Positions 1 to 5,573 of a DNA stretch of 5,573 bases are shown piece after piece. The stretch spans positions 1 through 5,573 of the forward strand of contig JAHWKV010000091.1 in NCBI GenBank assembly GCA_019347725.1, read 5' to 3'. Below the pieces are notes generated by a model, which saw only the letters and a list, made by a program, of their open reading frames with translations, was not told the DNA's origin and did no database searches. The DNA comes from Actinomycetota bacterium (GTDB lineage: Bacteria > Actinomycetota > CADDZG01 > JAHWKV01). The translations under genes were made by a program, and so were the position numbers. Numbering within the stretch: position 1 is the stretch's first letter; each line of letters opens with the position of its first letter.

Positions 1-600
1 GAAATCCAGGTCGGGGTCATCAAGCGCCTCGGCCGGTACCGCAGCGCCCACCGAGGGGTTGGCCATCACTGCGGGAAAGGGAGCGAACGGTTCGCTGAGC
101 TCGACGACCAGAGTGCGTGGATCGGGTGCGGTGACGCCCGCAAGAAACGGGACCTGCTCGGCCCGGACCTCCCCGTACCCCTGCACCCTATGCAGCAGAT
201 GGTGTTGCGGCGAACCGGTCTCCGGCTGCACCAGGCGCGAGAGGGAGAACACGTAGTCGCTGGCTTCCAGTGCCCGGCCGTTGTGGAAGGTGACCCCTTC
301 GCGCAGCGTGAAACTCACCCGGCGCGCGTTGTCCGACACCGTCCACGATTCTGCCACTCCGGGCTGCAGCTCCCCCGTCGCCGGGTTGATGCTCACCAGC
401 GGGTCGCAGATCTGCTTGATCAGCCACCCGGCGGCATCGGTGTCGACCTTGGCAGGGTCCAAGGAACCCGGCGCTGCGGTAGCCACCTTCAGATCGAAGT
501 CACTTACGAGCTGGCTGGCTTCCACGTCGGGGTCGGGCGTCGCGCAGGCCGTAGAGAGCAGCAAAACCGTGCATATGATCGGCATCCACACTGCCTTCAT
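1..600 (-). CDS. ABC transporter substrate-binding lipoprotein, SBP_bac_5 family (3' end cut by window edge)
   Basis: This is a partial gene: 200 codons are readable from an ATG at 600 down to position 1 with no stop. The N-terminus has the shape of a lipoprotein signal: one Lys at residue 2, a hydrophobic stretch, then LLLSTAC with the lipidated Cys at residue 19 (Ser at -3 is a little unusual). The mature part follows the extracytoplasmic solute-binding family 5 pattern: GSLDPAKV (45-52), CDPLV (65-69), VAESWTVSD (82-90) and FTLREGVTFHNGR (97-109). By family precedent it would capture a peptide or other small solute outside the membrane and deliver it to an ABC permease. The ligand cannot be told. 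Its ATG overlaps the stop of the upstream SBP gene by four bases (ATGA), and no purine-rich ribosome site precedes it, so translation is probably coupled. It is a distant paralogue of that neighbour, about 30% identical by eye. Confidence 0.9.
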   Translation of the reverse strand, partial: MKAVWMPIICTVLLLSTACATPDPDVEASQLVSDFDLKVATAAPGSLDPAKVDTDAAGWLIKQICDPLVSINPATGELQPGVAESWTVSDNARRVSFTLREGVTFHNGRALEASDYVFSLSRLVQPETGSPQHHLLHRVQGYGEVRAEQVPFLAGVTAPDPRTLVVELSEPFAPFPAVMANPSVGAAVPAEALDDPDLDF

Positions 601-2222
601 GCGCCGGCGGCCCGCGCGTGCCGAAGAATCGGGACGCCCAGCGAGCCCAGAACCCGGTTCCCCTCGAAAACTACCGCAGACGTGTCAACGGCCCAATGGC
701 CGACCGCACGCCACAGCGGGATTCCCGGCATAAGGTCACACAACCTACTCTCGGCCTCCAGGTATAGACGAGCTGCCTCTTCGGGCGAAGAGGAGCGCTC
801 GGCGGCATGAATGCTATCGTCGAACCCCGGGTCGGAGAAACCTAGGATGTTGCTCTTGCCTCCCGTGCGGAATGGATCCCCCAAGAATTGGTCCGGCAGT
901 GGAAGCTCCACCCGCGTGGAAAGCAACCAGATCGAAGGATCCTCGGAGCTATAGGCCTCCTCAACGCTTTGTCGCCGCACCGGGGCGGGCGTCACATCGA
1001 CACCCAGCACCTGCTTGACCTGAACCTGAACTGCTTCCGCGACCAGTCGTCCCCGGCCCTGGTCTGAGTGGTAGAGGGGAATCTCAACCGACGTAGGATC
1101 CACTGCCGCCTCGGCCAGTTGCGCCTGCGCCCGTTGGGGATCATCTATCCGGCTCAGGTACTGCGCACACGGCTGGGGAATACCCGAGCCGTAACCCGGG
1201 TCCAGCCACCGCTCAGCAGGGTCCCGGCCGTCGCCGTAGACGGCCTCGATAATCGCCAAGCGGTCGATGCTCAAAGAGATTGCCCGGCGCACCCTCGGGT
1301 CGGCGGTCGGACCGCCCGCCGGTGCAAAGCCCAAGTAGGTCAGGTCGGTCGTGGGTCCACTGTGCAGATCCCCTTCGGAAGCTTGCGCTTCGCCAAGCCG
1401 GCTGTCGGGCACCGGGGCAAGGTCCACCTCGTTCGAAACGTAGGCTTGGTACGCGTCCTCTTGACTGTCGTAAGCCCGGATCAATATCACTTCGGCCAAA
1501 CCCCGGCCGCTGTTGAGGTAGGCGTCGTTGCGGCTTTGGTACTCGGACACCTTGCCCAACCTGAAGTCTTGATCGCCGGAGTCCCTTCTTACCCGGTACG
1601 GGCCAGCACACACCGGCAAATCCGCCCCCTCGGGCTGTTCCCGAATCGATTCTAGCGAAACCGGAGTCAGGGCAGGATGGGACAGCACGGTAGGGAACTC
1701 CGACGCCGGTACGGACAGCCGAACCTCGAAGCTGGTTTCGTCGATGATCCTGACTCCCGACAGTGACGTGGCCTCGCCGGTCACCACCTCCCCGAAGCCC
1801 TCGACCTTGGAGACGAGGCTGGACCAAGGGCTGTCCGTCCCGGGCCGGGCTACGCGAGAAAGCGCTTCCCGGACTGCACTTGAGGTGACCGGCGTCCCAT
1901 CTTGGAACTGAAGACCTTCGCGCAGCTGCACCTTAAGCAGGCGCGCCACAGAGCTCAACGACCACTGCTCGGCAAGCGCGGGCTGCGGGACGGGGTTGCC
2001 GGCCTCGAGCCCGACCACCCCGTCGCATGCGGTGCGCAGAATGGACAGGGCGGGCAAGCCGGTGACTCGAGGAGGATCCAGTGTGCCCACCTGCGGTAAG
2101 CCGACGACGATAGAGCCGCCAAAGGCTTCGTCGTCCGGCTCCAGAAGCTCATCGTTGCATCCGGCCACCAGGGCCAGAGCCGCGACGAAGGATATGGCGG
2201 TGCGCAGCCGTATGCGGGGCAC
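597..2222 (-). CDS. ABC transporter substrate-binding lipoprotein, SBP_bac_5 (peptide/oligopeptide-type) family
   Basis: This complete gene encodes 541 residues, a normal length for family 5 binding proteins. It starts at GTG, and no better in-frame start lies upstream. The choice is supported by a clean lipoprotein signal: Arg-rich start (R3, R5, R7), hydrophobic core, and LVAGC with the lipidated Cys at 22. Family features follow in order: VGTLDPPRV (45-53), ACDGVVGL (65-72), ALAEQWSLS (82-90), LREGLQFQDGTPVTS (100-114), CAGPYRVR (205-212), then DPRVRRAISLSIDR in the C-terminal lobe. Four Cys besides the lipidated one (C66, C205 and two later, in QPCAQY and RLCDLMP) could form disulfides outside the cell; this is inference. 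Role by family: extracytoplasmic capture of peptides or similar solutes for an ABC importer. No permease is visible nearby, so the ligand and partner remain open. It follows secG after 19 nt and overlaps the next SBP gene by ATGA. Confidence 0.93.
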   Translation of the reverse strand: MPRIRLRTAISFVAALALVAGCNDELLEPDDEAFGGSIVVGLPQVGTLDPPRVTGLPALSILRTACDGVVGLEAGNPVPQPALAEQWSLSSVARLLKVQLREGLQFQDGTPVTSSAVREALSRVARPGTDSPWSSLVSKVEGFGEVVTGEATSLSGVRIIDETSFEVRLSVPASEFPTVLSHPALTPVSLESIREQPEGADLPVCAGPYRVRRDSGDQDFRLGKVSEYQSRNDAYLNSGRGLAEVILIRAYDSQEDAYQAYVSNEVDLAPVPDSRLGEAQASEGDLHSGPTTDLTYLGFAPAGGPTADPRVRRAISLSIDRLAIIEAVYGDGRDPAERWLDPGYGSGIPQPCAQYLSRIDDPQRAQAQLAEAAVDPTSVEIPLYHSDQGRGRLVAEAVQVQVKQVLGVDVTPAPVRRQSVEEAYSSEDPSIWLLSTRVELPLPDQFLGDPFRTGGKSNILGFSDPGFDDSIHAAERSSSPEEAARLYLEAESRLCDLMPGIPLWRAVGHWAVDTSAVVFEGNRVLGSLGVPILRHARAAGA

Positions 2223-2227
2223 TGATC

Positions 2228-2244
2228 TAAGGGCGTGGCCCTCA
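2228..2244 (-). promoter_or_regulatory. Small hairpin across the secG stop and SBP leader
   Basis: On the coding strand the arms TGAGGGC and GCCCTTA pair over a CAC loop (7 bp, counting one G-U pair). The left arm contains the secG stop codon and the only Shine-Dalgarno-like run (GAGGG) before the GTG start at 2222. That run sits 16 nt from the GTG, farther than usual. No U-tract follows, so this is not a typical intrinsic terminator. A role in tuning expression of the binding protein relative to secG is possible but is inference. Confidence 0.35.
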
Positions 2245-2475
2245 GTCCATGATGAAGATTAGGGAGAACGTAGTGAACGTAAACAGCAGCGCCGTGGCGA
2301 TCGTCAGGCGGTCGAGGTTCTTCTCCATCACGGTAGAACCACTGAGGCTGCCACCGCCGCCTCCGCCGCCGAACATCTCCGACAGACCGCCTCCCCTGCC
2401 TGCGTGCAACAAAATGAACACGATCAGAAGACTCGATGCAATGATGTGAAGTCCTACAACGACGTTAAGAAGCAT
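2242..2475 (-). CDS. secG: Preprotein translocase subunit SecG
   Basis: The 77-residue product is the usual size for SecG, the small accessory subunit of the SecYEG channel in the cytoplasmic membrane. SecG assists SecA-driven export. Two hydrophobic helices are clear, at about residues 3-23 and 57-75. Between them lies the conserved cytoplasmic loop with HAGRGGGLSEMFGGG (24-38) and GSTVMEKNLDRLT (46-58), which is diagnostic for the family. Residues 36-42 are seven consecutive glycines, longer than the short Gly run I would expect. The ATG at 2475 begins just before the first helix; only a weak GCGGA-like ribosome site precedes it. It lies 116 nt after tpiA and 19 nt before the SBP gene. SecG next to tpiA is a common arrangement in Gram-positive lineages. 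Confidence 0.96.
   Translation of the reverse strand: MLLNVVVGLHIIASSLLIVFILLHAGRGGGLSEMFGGGGGGGSLSGSTVMEKNLDRLTIATALLFTFTTFSLIFIMD
2350..2370 (-). repeat. Imperfect GGN repeat coding seven glycines in secG
   Basis: Seven consecutive glycine codons (GGC, GGC, GGA, GGC, GGC, GGT, GGC in reading order) form a short imperfect triplet repeat in the SecG loop. Such tracts can change length by slippage in steps of one residue while keeping frame. Confidence 0.7.
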
Positions 2476-2539
2476 GGTTGTCCGCTGACCCAGCCTTTCC
2501 GTGTTCGATTTCGCTGCCGGCGCTTAGTACGCGCGTTGG

Positions 2540-2562
2540 GTGCTCAAAGCTCCTCTGAGCAC
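2540..2562 (-). promoter_or_regulatory. Strong hairpin in the tpiA-secG intergenic gap
   Basis: On the coding strand the arms GTGCTCAGAG and CTTTGAGCAC form a 10-bp stem (one G-U pair) closed by a GAG triloop. It starts 29 nt after the tpiA stop and ends 64 nt before the secG ATG. The following bases (CCAACGCG) are not U-rich, so it is not a canonical intrinsic terminator. It may be a processing or stabilising element, or a U-less terminator of the kind proposed for actinobacteria. I found no convincing -35/-10 pair in the rest of the 2476-2591 gap. Confidence 0.5.
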
Positions 2563-2591
2563 ATCAATGCCTGGACTGAAGGCAAATTCTA

Positions 2592-3353
2592 TCACTCGTA
2601 CTCTACGATCCTGGCGAATTGCACGGGATCGAGGCTTGCCCCGCCCACCAGCGCGCCGTCGACGTCCTCCTGAGCCATCAAGTCGTCGACGTTTCCTGTA
2701 TTCACACTGCCCCCGTACTGGATACGTACCGCGTCGGCTGCGCCCGGGTACACTTCGCGCACATAGCCCCGGATCTTGGAAATCGTCTCCTGCGCGTCAT
2801 CCGGCGTCGCCGTCCGACCGGTGCCGATAGCCCAGATAGGCTCATAGGCGATCACCATGCGCCCGACCCGCTCGTCGTCGAGGCCCTTGAGGCCCTCCAG
2901 GATCTGTGAGCCCACCTTGTCGTTGGTGAAGCCGGCCTCGCGCTCGGTCAGGGTCTCGCCCACGCACACGATCGGTGTGATGTCATTGTCCAGAGCAGTT
3001 TTGACCTTATTGTTCACCGCTTCATCGCTCTCGTGAAAGTGCTCCCTACGCTCAGAGTGACCGAGGATCACGAACTTTACGTTCATCTTGGTCAGCATCT
3101 CGTGCGAGACCTCACCGGTGAAGGCGCCGGAGTCTTCCCAGTACATGTTCTGTGCACCGACTGCCATGGGCAGCTCGTCGGCGTCCACCACCGTTTGGAC
3201 GGACCGGATGGCGGTAAACGGTGGGCAGATAACCACGTCGCAGCGATCGTAAGCCTTGTGGTGCAGGCGGTTACGTAGCTCCTCGATGTAGTGGATTGCT
3301 TCCAAGTGGGTCTTGTTCATCTTCCAGTTGGCAGCCATGATGGGCTTTCTCAT
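2592..3353 (-). CDS. tpiA: Triose-phosphate isomerase
   Basis: The 253-residue product is standard length for the TIM-barrel enzyme that interconverts dihydroxyacetone phosphate and glyceraldehyde 3-phosphate in cytoplasmic glycolysis and gluconeogenesis. All key sites are visible: substrate-binding N9 and K11 in AANWKMNK (7-14), electrophile H99 in ILGHSERR (96-103), catalytic base E171 in AYEPIWAIGTG (169-179) with the flexible lid following, and phosphate-binding YGGSVN (213-218) and GGAS (237-240). The ATG at 3353 overlaps the pgk stop (ATGA). A purine-rich AAGGGGGG run about 7 nt upstream, inside the end of pgk, supports it. The frame stays open far upstream, but that part lies inside pgk, lacks TIM features, and would displace the universally N-terminal NWKMN motif. 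The neighbours supply the adjacent glycolytic steps. Confidence 0.97.
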   Translation of the reverse strand: MRKPIMAANWKMNKTHLEAIHYIEELRNRLHHKAYDRCDVVICPPFTAIRSVQTVVDADELPMAVGAQNMYWEDSGAFTGEVSHEMLTKMNVKFVILGHSERREHFHESDEAVNNKVKTALDNDITPIVCVGETLTEREAGFTNDKVGSQILEGLKGLDDERVGRMVIAYEPIWAIGTGRTATPDDAQETISKIRGYVREVYPGAADAVRIQYGGSVNTGNVDDLMAQEDVDGALVGGASLDPVQFARIVEYE

Positions 3354-4534
3354 TCTCCGCCCCCCTTGTTGAGTGCTTCGAGGCCCGGCAGCGGACGCCC
3401 CTCTAGGAATTCCAAGGACGCTCCCCCTCCGGTGGAGAGGTGATTGACATTGCCTTCCAGGCCGAACATCGCTAGAGCCGCTGCGGAGTCGCCACCGCCG
3501 ACTACAGTGAAGGCTTCGGCTTCGGCCACCAGCTTGGCTACCTCTTTGGTACCTGCCGCGAAATTCTCCCACTCGAACACGCCCATTGGACCGTTCCACA
3601 GGACCGTCTTGGCCACGCGAATCCACTCGGAGAAGCTGTAGACGGTATTTGGGCCTATGTCCAAGGCCATTGAATCGGGGGGAATCCGATCCACGTCGAC
3701 TGCGCTTGCCGGTGCGTTTTCGGCAAACTCGGTGGCGACCACAACGTCGTTGGGTAAGCCGATTTGGACACCGACCTCCTTGGCCTCGGCCAGTATCTGC
3801 TTTACCTCGTCCAGCCGCTCGGCCTCGATACGGGACTTGCCGATATCGTGCCCATCGGCCGCTAGGAAGGTGTTGGCCATGGCTCCGCCGATGAGGATAC
3901 TGTCGGCTTTGCCCAGCAGGTTCTTGACGATGCCCAGCTTGTCGGAGACCTTGGACCCCCCGAGTATGACCACAAAGGGCTGCTCCGGCCCGCCGAGCAG
4001 CCTGGAGAGTACGTCAACCTCCTTGTGCAGCAGTGCGCCAGCCGCGCTCGGCAGCAGCTTGGGCACTCCGGCCACCGAGGCGTGCGCCCGGTGCACTGCT
4101 CCGAAGGCATCGCAGACGTAGACGTCGGCCAGTGCGGCCAGTTCGGCCGAGAACTCAGGGTCGTTGGCCTCCTCCCGCGGGTCGTAGCGCAGGTTCTGTA
4201 GCAGCGCCACGTCGCCGCGCTCCATGCCTTCCAGGTCCTCGGGGGGACCGTTGGCCGCCTCGGTCAGCCGCACTGGCTTCTGCAGTAGGTCGGCTAGAGC
4301 CCGAGCTGCCGGCTCCAAAGAGAATTGGGGATCTACCTTGCCCTTGGGTCTGCCTAAATGTGAGCAGCAGATCACCGTGGCGCCTCGATCCAGCAGGTGT
4401 TGAATGGTGGGCAGGGCCGCCCGGATGCGCATGTCATCGGTGACCTGCCCGGCCTTTAGCGGAACGTTGAAATCGACCCTAACCAGGACCCGCTTGCCGT
4501 TTACGTCAAGGGAGTCGATCGCCGGCAGCTTCAA
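3350..4534 (-). CDS. pgk: Phosphoglycerate kinase
   Basis: With a TTG start at 4534 the product has 394 residues, the normal bacterial length. It transfers phosphate between 1,3-bisphosphoglycerate and ADP, making ATP and 3-phosphoglycerate in the cytoplasm. N-terminal substrate-binding motifs are RVDFNVPL (19-26), the R36/R38 region, SHLGRPKG (58-65), [10 protein letters not shown] (113-122) and [12 protein letters not shown] (142-153). C-terminal nucleotide-binding motifs are [12 protein letters not shown] (191-202), [10 protein letters not shown] (312-321), GGGDSAAA (346-353) and [13 protein letters not shown] (367-379). The TTG overlaps the gap stop as TTGA. In-frame codons upstream offer no ATG or GTG near the expected N-terminus, and extending further would add unrelated residues from within gap. 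There is little ribosome-site signal, so it probably depends on coupling to gap translation. Position 141 is Cys where Asn is common in the motif before DAFG. Confidence 0.96.
   Translation of the reverse strand: MKLPAIDSLDVNGKRVLVRVDFNVPLKAGQVTDDMRIRAALPTIQHLLDRGATVICCSHLGRPKGKVDPQFSLEPAARALADLLQKPVRLTEAANGPPEDLEGMERGDVALLQNLRYDPREEANDPEFSAELAALADVYVCDAFGAVHRAHASVAGVPKLLPSAAGALLHKEVDVLSRLLGGPEQPFVVILGGSKVSDKLGIVKNLLGKADSILIGGAMANTFLAADGHDIGKSRIEAERLDEVKQILAEAKEVGVQIGLPNDVVVATEFAENAPASAVDVDRIPPDSMALDIGPNTVYSFSEWIRVAKTVLWNGPMGVFEWENFAAGTKEVAKLVAEAEAFTVVGGGDSAAALAMFGLEGNVNHLSTGGGASLEFLEGRPLPGLEALNKGGGE
3355..3367 (-). promoter_or_regulatory. Ribosome binding site for tpiA inside the pgk 3' end
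   Basis: On the coding strand AAGGGGGGCGGAG lies immediately before the tpiA ATG, within the final Lys-Gly-Gly-Gly-Glu codons of pgk. It is the clearest Shine-Dalgarno-like sequence in the window and fixes the tpiA start against the much longer open frame. Confidence 0.6.
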
Positions 4535-5573
4535 TTGCCGACTTTGGCCGCTAGGTCCACCAGCCGGTTGGAGTATCCCCACTCGTTGTCGTACCAGCCG
4601 ATCACCTTGACGAGGTTGCCGAACGCCATAGTGGACAGCCCGTCGATGATGCATGACGCGGGGTTACCGACGATATCGCCGGAGACGATTGCATCTTCGG
4701 TGTACACCAAGCGACCCTTCCAGTTCTCCGAGTCGGCGGCTTTGCGATAAGCGTCGTTGACCTCATCCCTGGTAGCTTCCTTCTCCAGTACACACACCAG
4801 GTCGGTCACCGAGCCGTCCGGCACCGGCACCCGCATGGCCATGCCGTCGAGCTTGCCTTTCAGCTCCGGGATGACCAGGGACAGGGCTTTGGCCGCGCCG
4901 GTTGAGGCGGGCACGATGTTTTGAGCCGCGGAGCGCATGCGGCGAAGATCCGGCTTGCCCTTACGGGAAAGGGAGATCTGGTCCTGCAACTGCTGCTCGG
5001 TCGTGTAGGCGTGAATGGTGGTCATGAACCCGGATTCGATACCGAAGTTGTCCATCAGGACCTTGGCCATCGGACCCACAGAGTTGGTAGTGCACGAGGC
5101 GTTGGAGATGATCTGGTGCTTGTTCGGATCGTACTCGTCGTCGTTGACGCCCAGAACAAGGGTTACGTCGGGATCGGGCGACGGTGCGGAGATTATGACC
5201 TTTCGAGCGCCGGCCTGAAGGTGCTTGGAGGCGCCTTCCCGATCCGTGAAGATACCGGTTGACTCGACGACCACGTCCACCCCGAGCTCCTTCCAGGGAA
5301 GGTCTGCGGGATCCCGCTCGGAGACGACCTTGATTTTAGTACCGCCGATCTCAAATCCGTCGTCGGTCAGGGTCACGTCGAGGGCCACGGTGAGGGGGCC
5401 GTCGGTGGCCACGAGCCAACCGGGCAAGTCGTCGGTGCGGATTTCCACATCGTCTGGGGCCAGCGTGATGGGTTGGCCATCGACTTCCACCGCGAGGCTT
5501 CCCTCCTTCTCCAGCTGCGAGATTTCAACGGCCGTCATCTGCTGAATGCGGGCACCCACGGCCTTCAAACGCG
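4531..5573 (-). CDS. gap: Chimeric open frame: IleRS C-terminal piece fused to N-terminally truncated GAPDH
   Basis: The open frame enters at the window edge. Residue numbers here count from the TTG at 5568, which is an internal Leu codon and not a credible start. From about residue 71 the product is type I glyceraldehyde-3-phosphate dehydrogenase, which oxidises glyceraldehyde 3-phosphate with NAD and phosphate. Visible parts are [14 protein letters not shown] (79-92), SNASCTTN with catalytic C159, TTIHAYT with catalytic H186, [33 protein letters not shown] and [11 protein letters not shown] (325-335). The start of the Rossmann domain (GINGFGRIGR, the acidic NAD-ribose site, the LKYDS region) is absent. 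Residues 1-70 resemble IleRS instead. As it stands the GAPDH could not bind NAD normally, so it is either a pseudogene or a misassembled gene. The GAPDH part sits directly upstream of pgk, its expected operon position. The residue after the CTTN motif is Ser rather than the usual second Cys. Confidence 0.85.
   Translation of the reverse strand, partial: RLKAVGARIQQMTAVEISQLEKEGSLAVEVDGQPITLAPDDVEIRTDDLPGWLVATDGPLTVALDVTLTDDGFEIGGTKIKVVSERDPADLPWKELGVDVVVESTGIFTDREGASKHLQAGARKVIISAPSPDPDVTLVLGVNDDEYDPNKHQIISNASCTTNSVGPMAKVLMDNFGIESGFMTTIHAYTTEQQLQDQISLSRKGKPDLRRMRSAAQNIVPASTGAAKALSLVIPELKGKLDGMAMRVPVPDGSVTDLVCVLEKEATRDEVNDAYRKAADSENWKGRLVYTEDAIVSGDIVGNPASCIIDGLSTMAFGNLVKVIGWYDNEWGYSNRLVDLAAKVGN
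5359..5573 (-). pseudogene. ileS: Isoleucyl-tRNA synthetase C-terminal fragment
   Basis: About 71 codons, open to the window edge, precede the GAPDH sequence in the same frame. The key stretches are [18 protein letters not shown], then [19 protein letters not shown] and [12 protein letters not shown]. These match the C-terminal region of long-form IleRS, where a DVEI..ED.PGWLVA..G.LTVALD..+T pattern recurs, next to the C-terminal tRNA-interacting part. The normal continuation (an EL+.EG+ARE-like helix) is missing; GAPDH sequence starts instead. The match is by recognition, not a database search. My recollection is that this form is closer to Bacteroidota/Chlorobi-type IleRS than to common actinobacterial IleRS. 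Whether the rest of ileS lies beyond the right edge cannot be seen. Confidence 0.75.

Noticed and set aside
2540..2562. Canonical rho-independent terminator after tpiA
   Set aside because: The stem is good, but the downstream bases contain no run of U.
2476..2591. A dedicated promoter for secG
   Set aside because: TTGATG-like and TACTAA-like words occur, but not at a workable spacing.
3354..3626. Upstream open extension of the tpiA frame giving a 344-residue protein
   Set aside because: The extension overlaps the pgk coding region, is Arg/Gly/Ser-rich shadow sequence, and would push the N-terminal NWKMN motif 91 residues inward; the ATG at 3353 has a good ribosome site.
4535..4654. Upstream open extension of pgk to 4654
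   Set aside because: These codons lie inside the well-conserved GAPDH C-terminus in another frame and add no PGK-like sequence.
59..5545. Numerous plus-strand open frames of 60-206 codons
   Set aside because: They lie antisense to strongly supported genes, are rich in Arg/Pro/Ala/Ser as expected for GC-rich shadows, and show no recognisable motifs.
4531..5573. A normal full-length GAPDH gene
   Set aside because: The total length fits, but the first ~70 residues lack GINGFGRIGR and the other NAD-site features, and match IleRS instead.

Overview
The window is one co-directional, minus-strand gene block, fairly GC-rich by eye. Reading from the right end to the left it holds a damaged or chimeric gap (GAPDH), pgk, tpiA, secG, and two tandem genes for family 5 (SBP_bac_5) solute-binding lipoproteins. 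The second lipoprotein gene runs off the left edge. The order gap-pgk-tpiA-secG is the glycolysis/secretion cluster familiar from Actinomycetota and some Chloroflexota. The GAPDH, PGK and SecG sequences look closest to a deep-branching actinomycete such as an Acidimicrobiia-like organism. That placement is an inference from remembered family sequences, not from a search.

Right end (about 4531-5573): a single open frame enters from beyond the window edge. Its first ~70 visible residues are not GAPDH. They match the C-terminal region of isoleucyl-tRNA synthetase (long, Bacteroidota/Chlorobi-like type). At about 5359-5368 the frame switches without a break into GAPDH at a point roughly 60-65 residues into the normal enzyme, so the NAD-binding GINGFGRIGR part is absent. 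This is the most unusual item in the window. It is either a real deletion/rearrangement or a chimeric join in the assembly.

Middle (2242-4534): pgk and tpiA look intact, with active-site motifs in place. pgk starts at a TTG overlapping the gap stop (TTGA) and tpiA at an ATG overlapping the pgk stop (ATGA). A 116-nt gap with a 10-bp hairpin separates tpiA from secG. secG encodes a 77-residue two-helix translocon subunit with a seven-glycine run.

Left (1-2222): after a 19-nt spacer, which forms part of a small hairpin, comes a full-length lipoprotein SBP with a GTG start. It overlaps by ATGA a second, only distantly similar SBP that is cut at position 1. No permease or ATPase gene is visible, so any transporter partners would lie to the left. 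Triose-phosphate glycolysis enzymes are thus co-transcribed, or nearly so, with one secretion subunit and two exported substrate receptors. Nothing in the window resembles a tRNA, rRNA, CRISPR array or insertion sequence.
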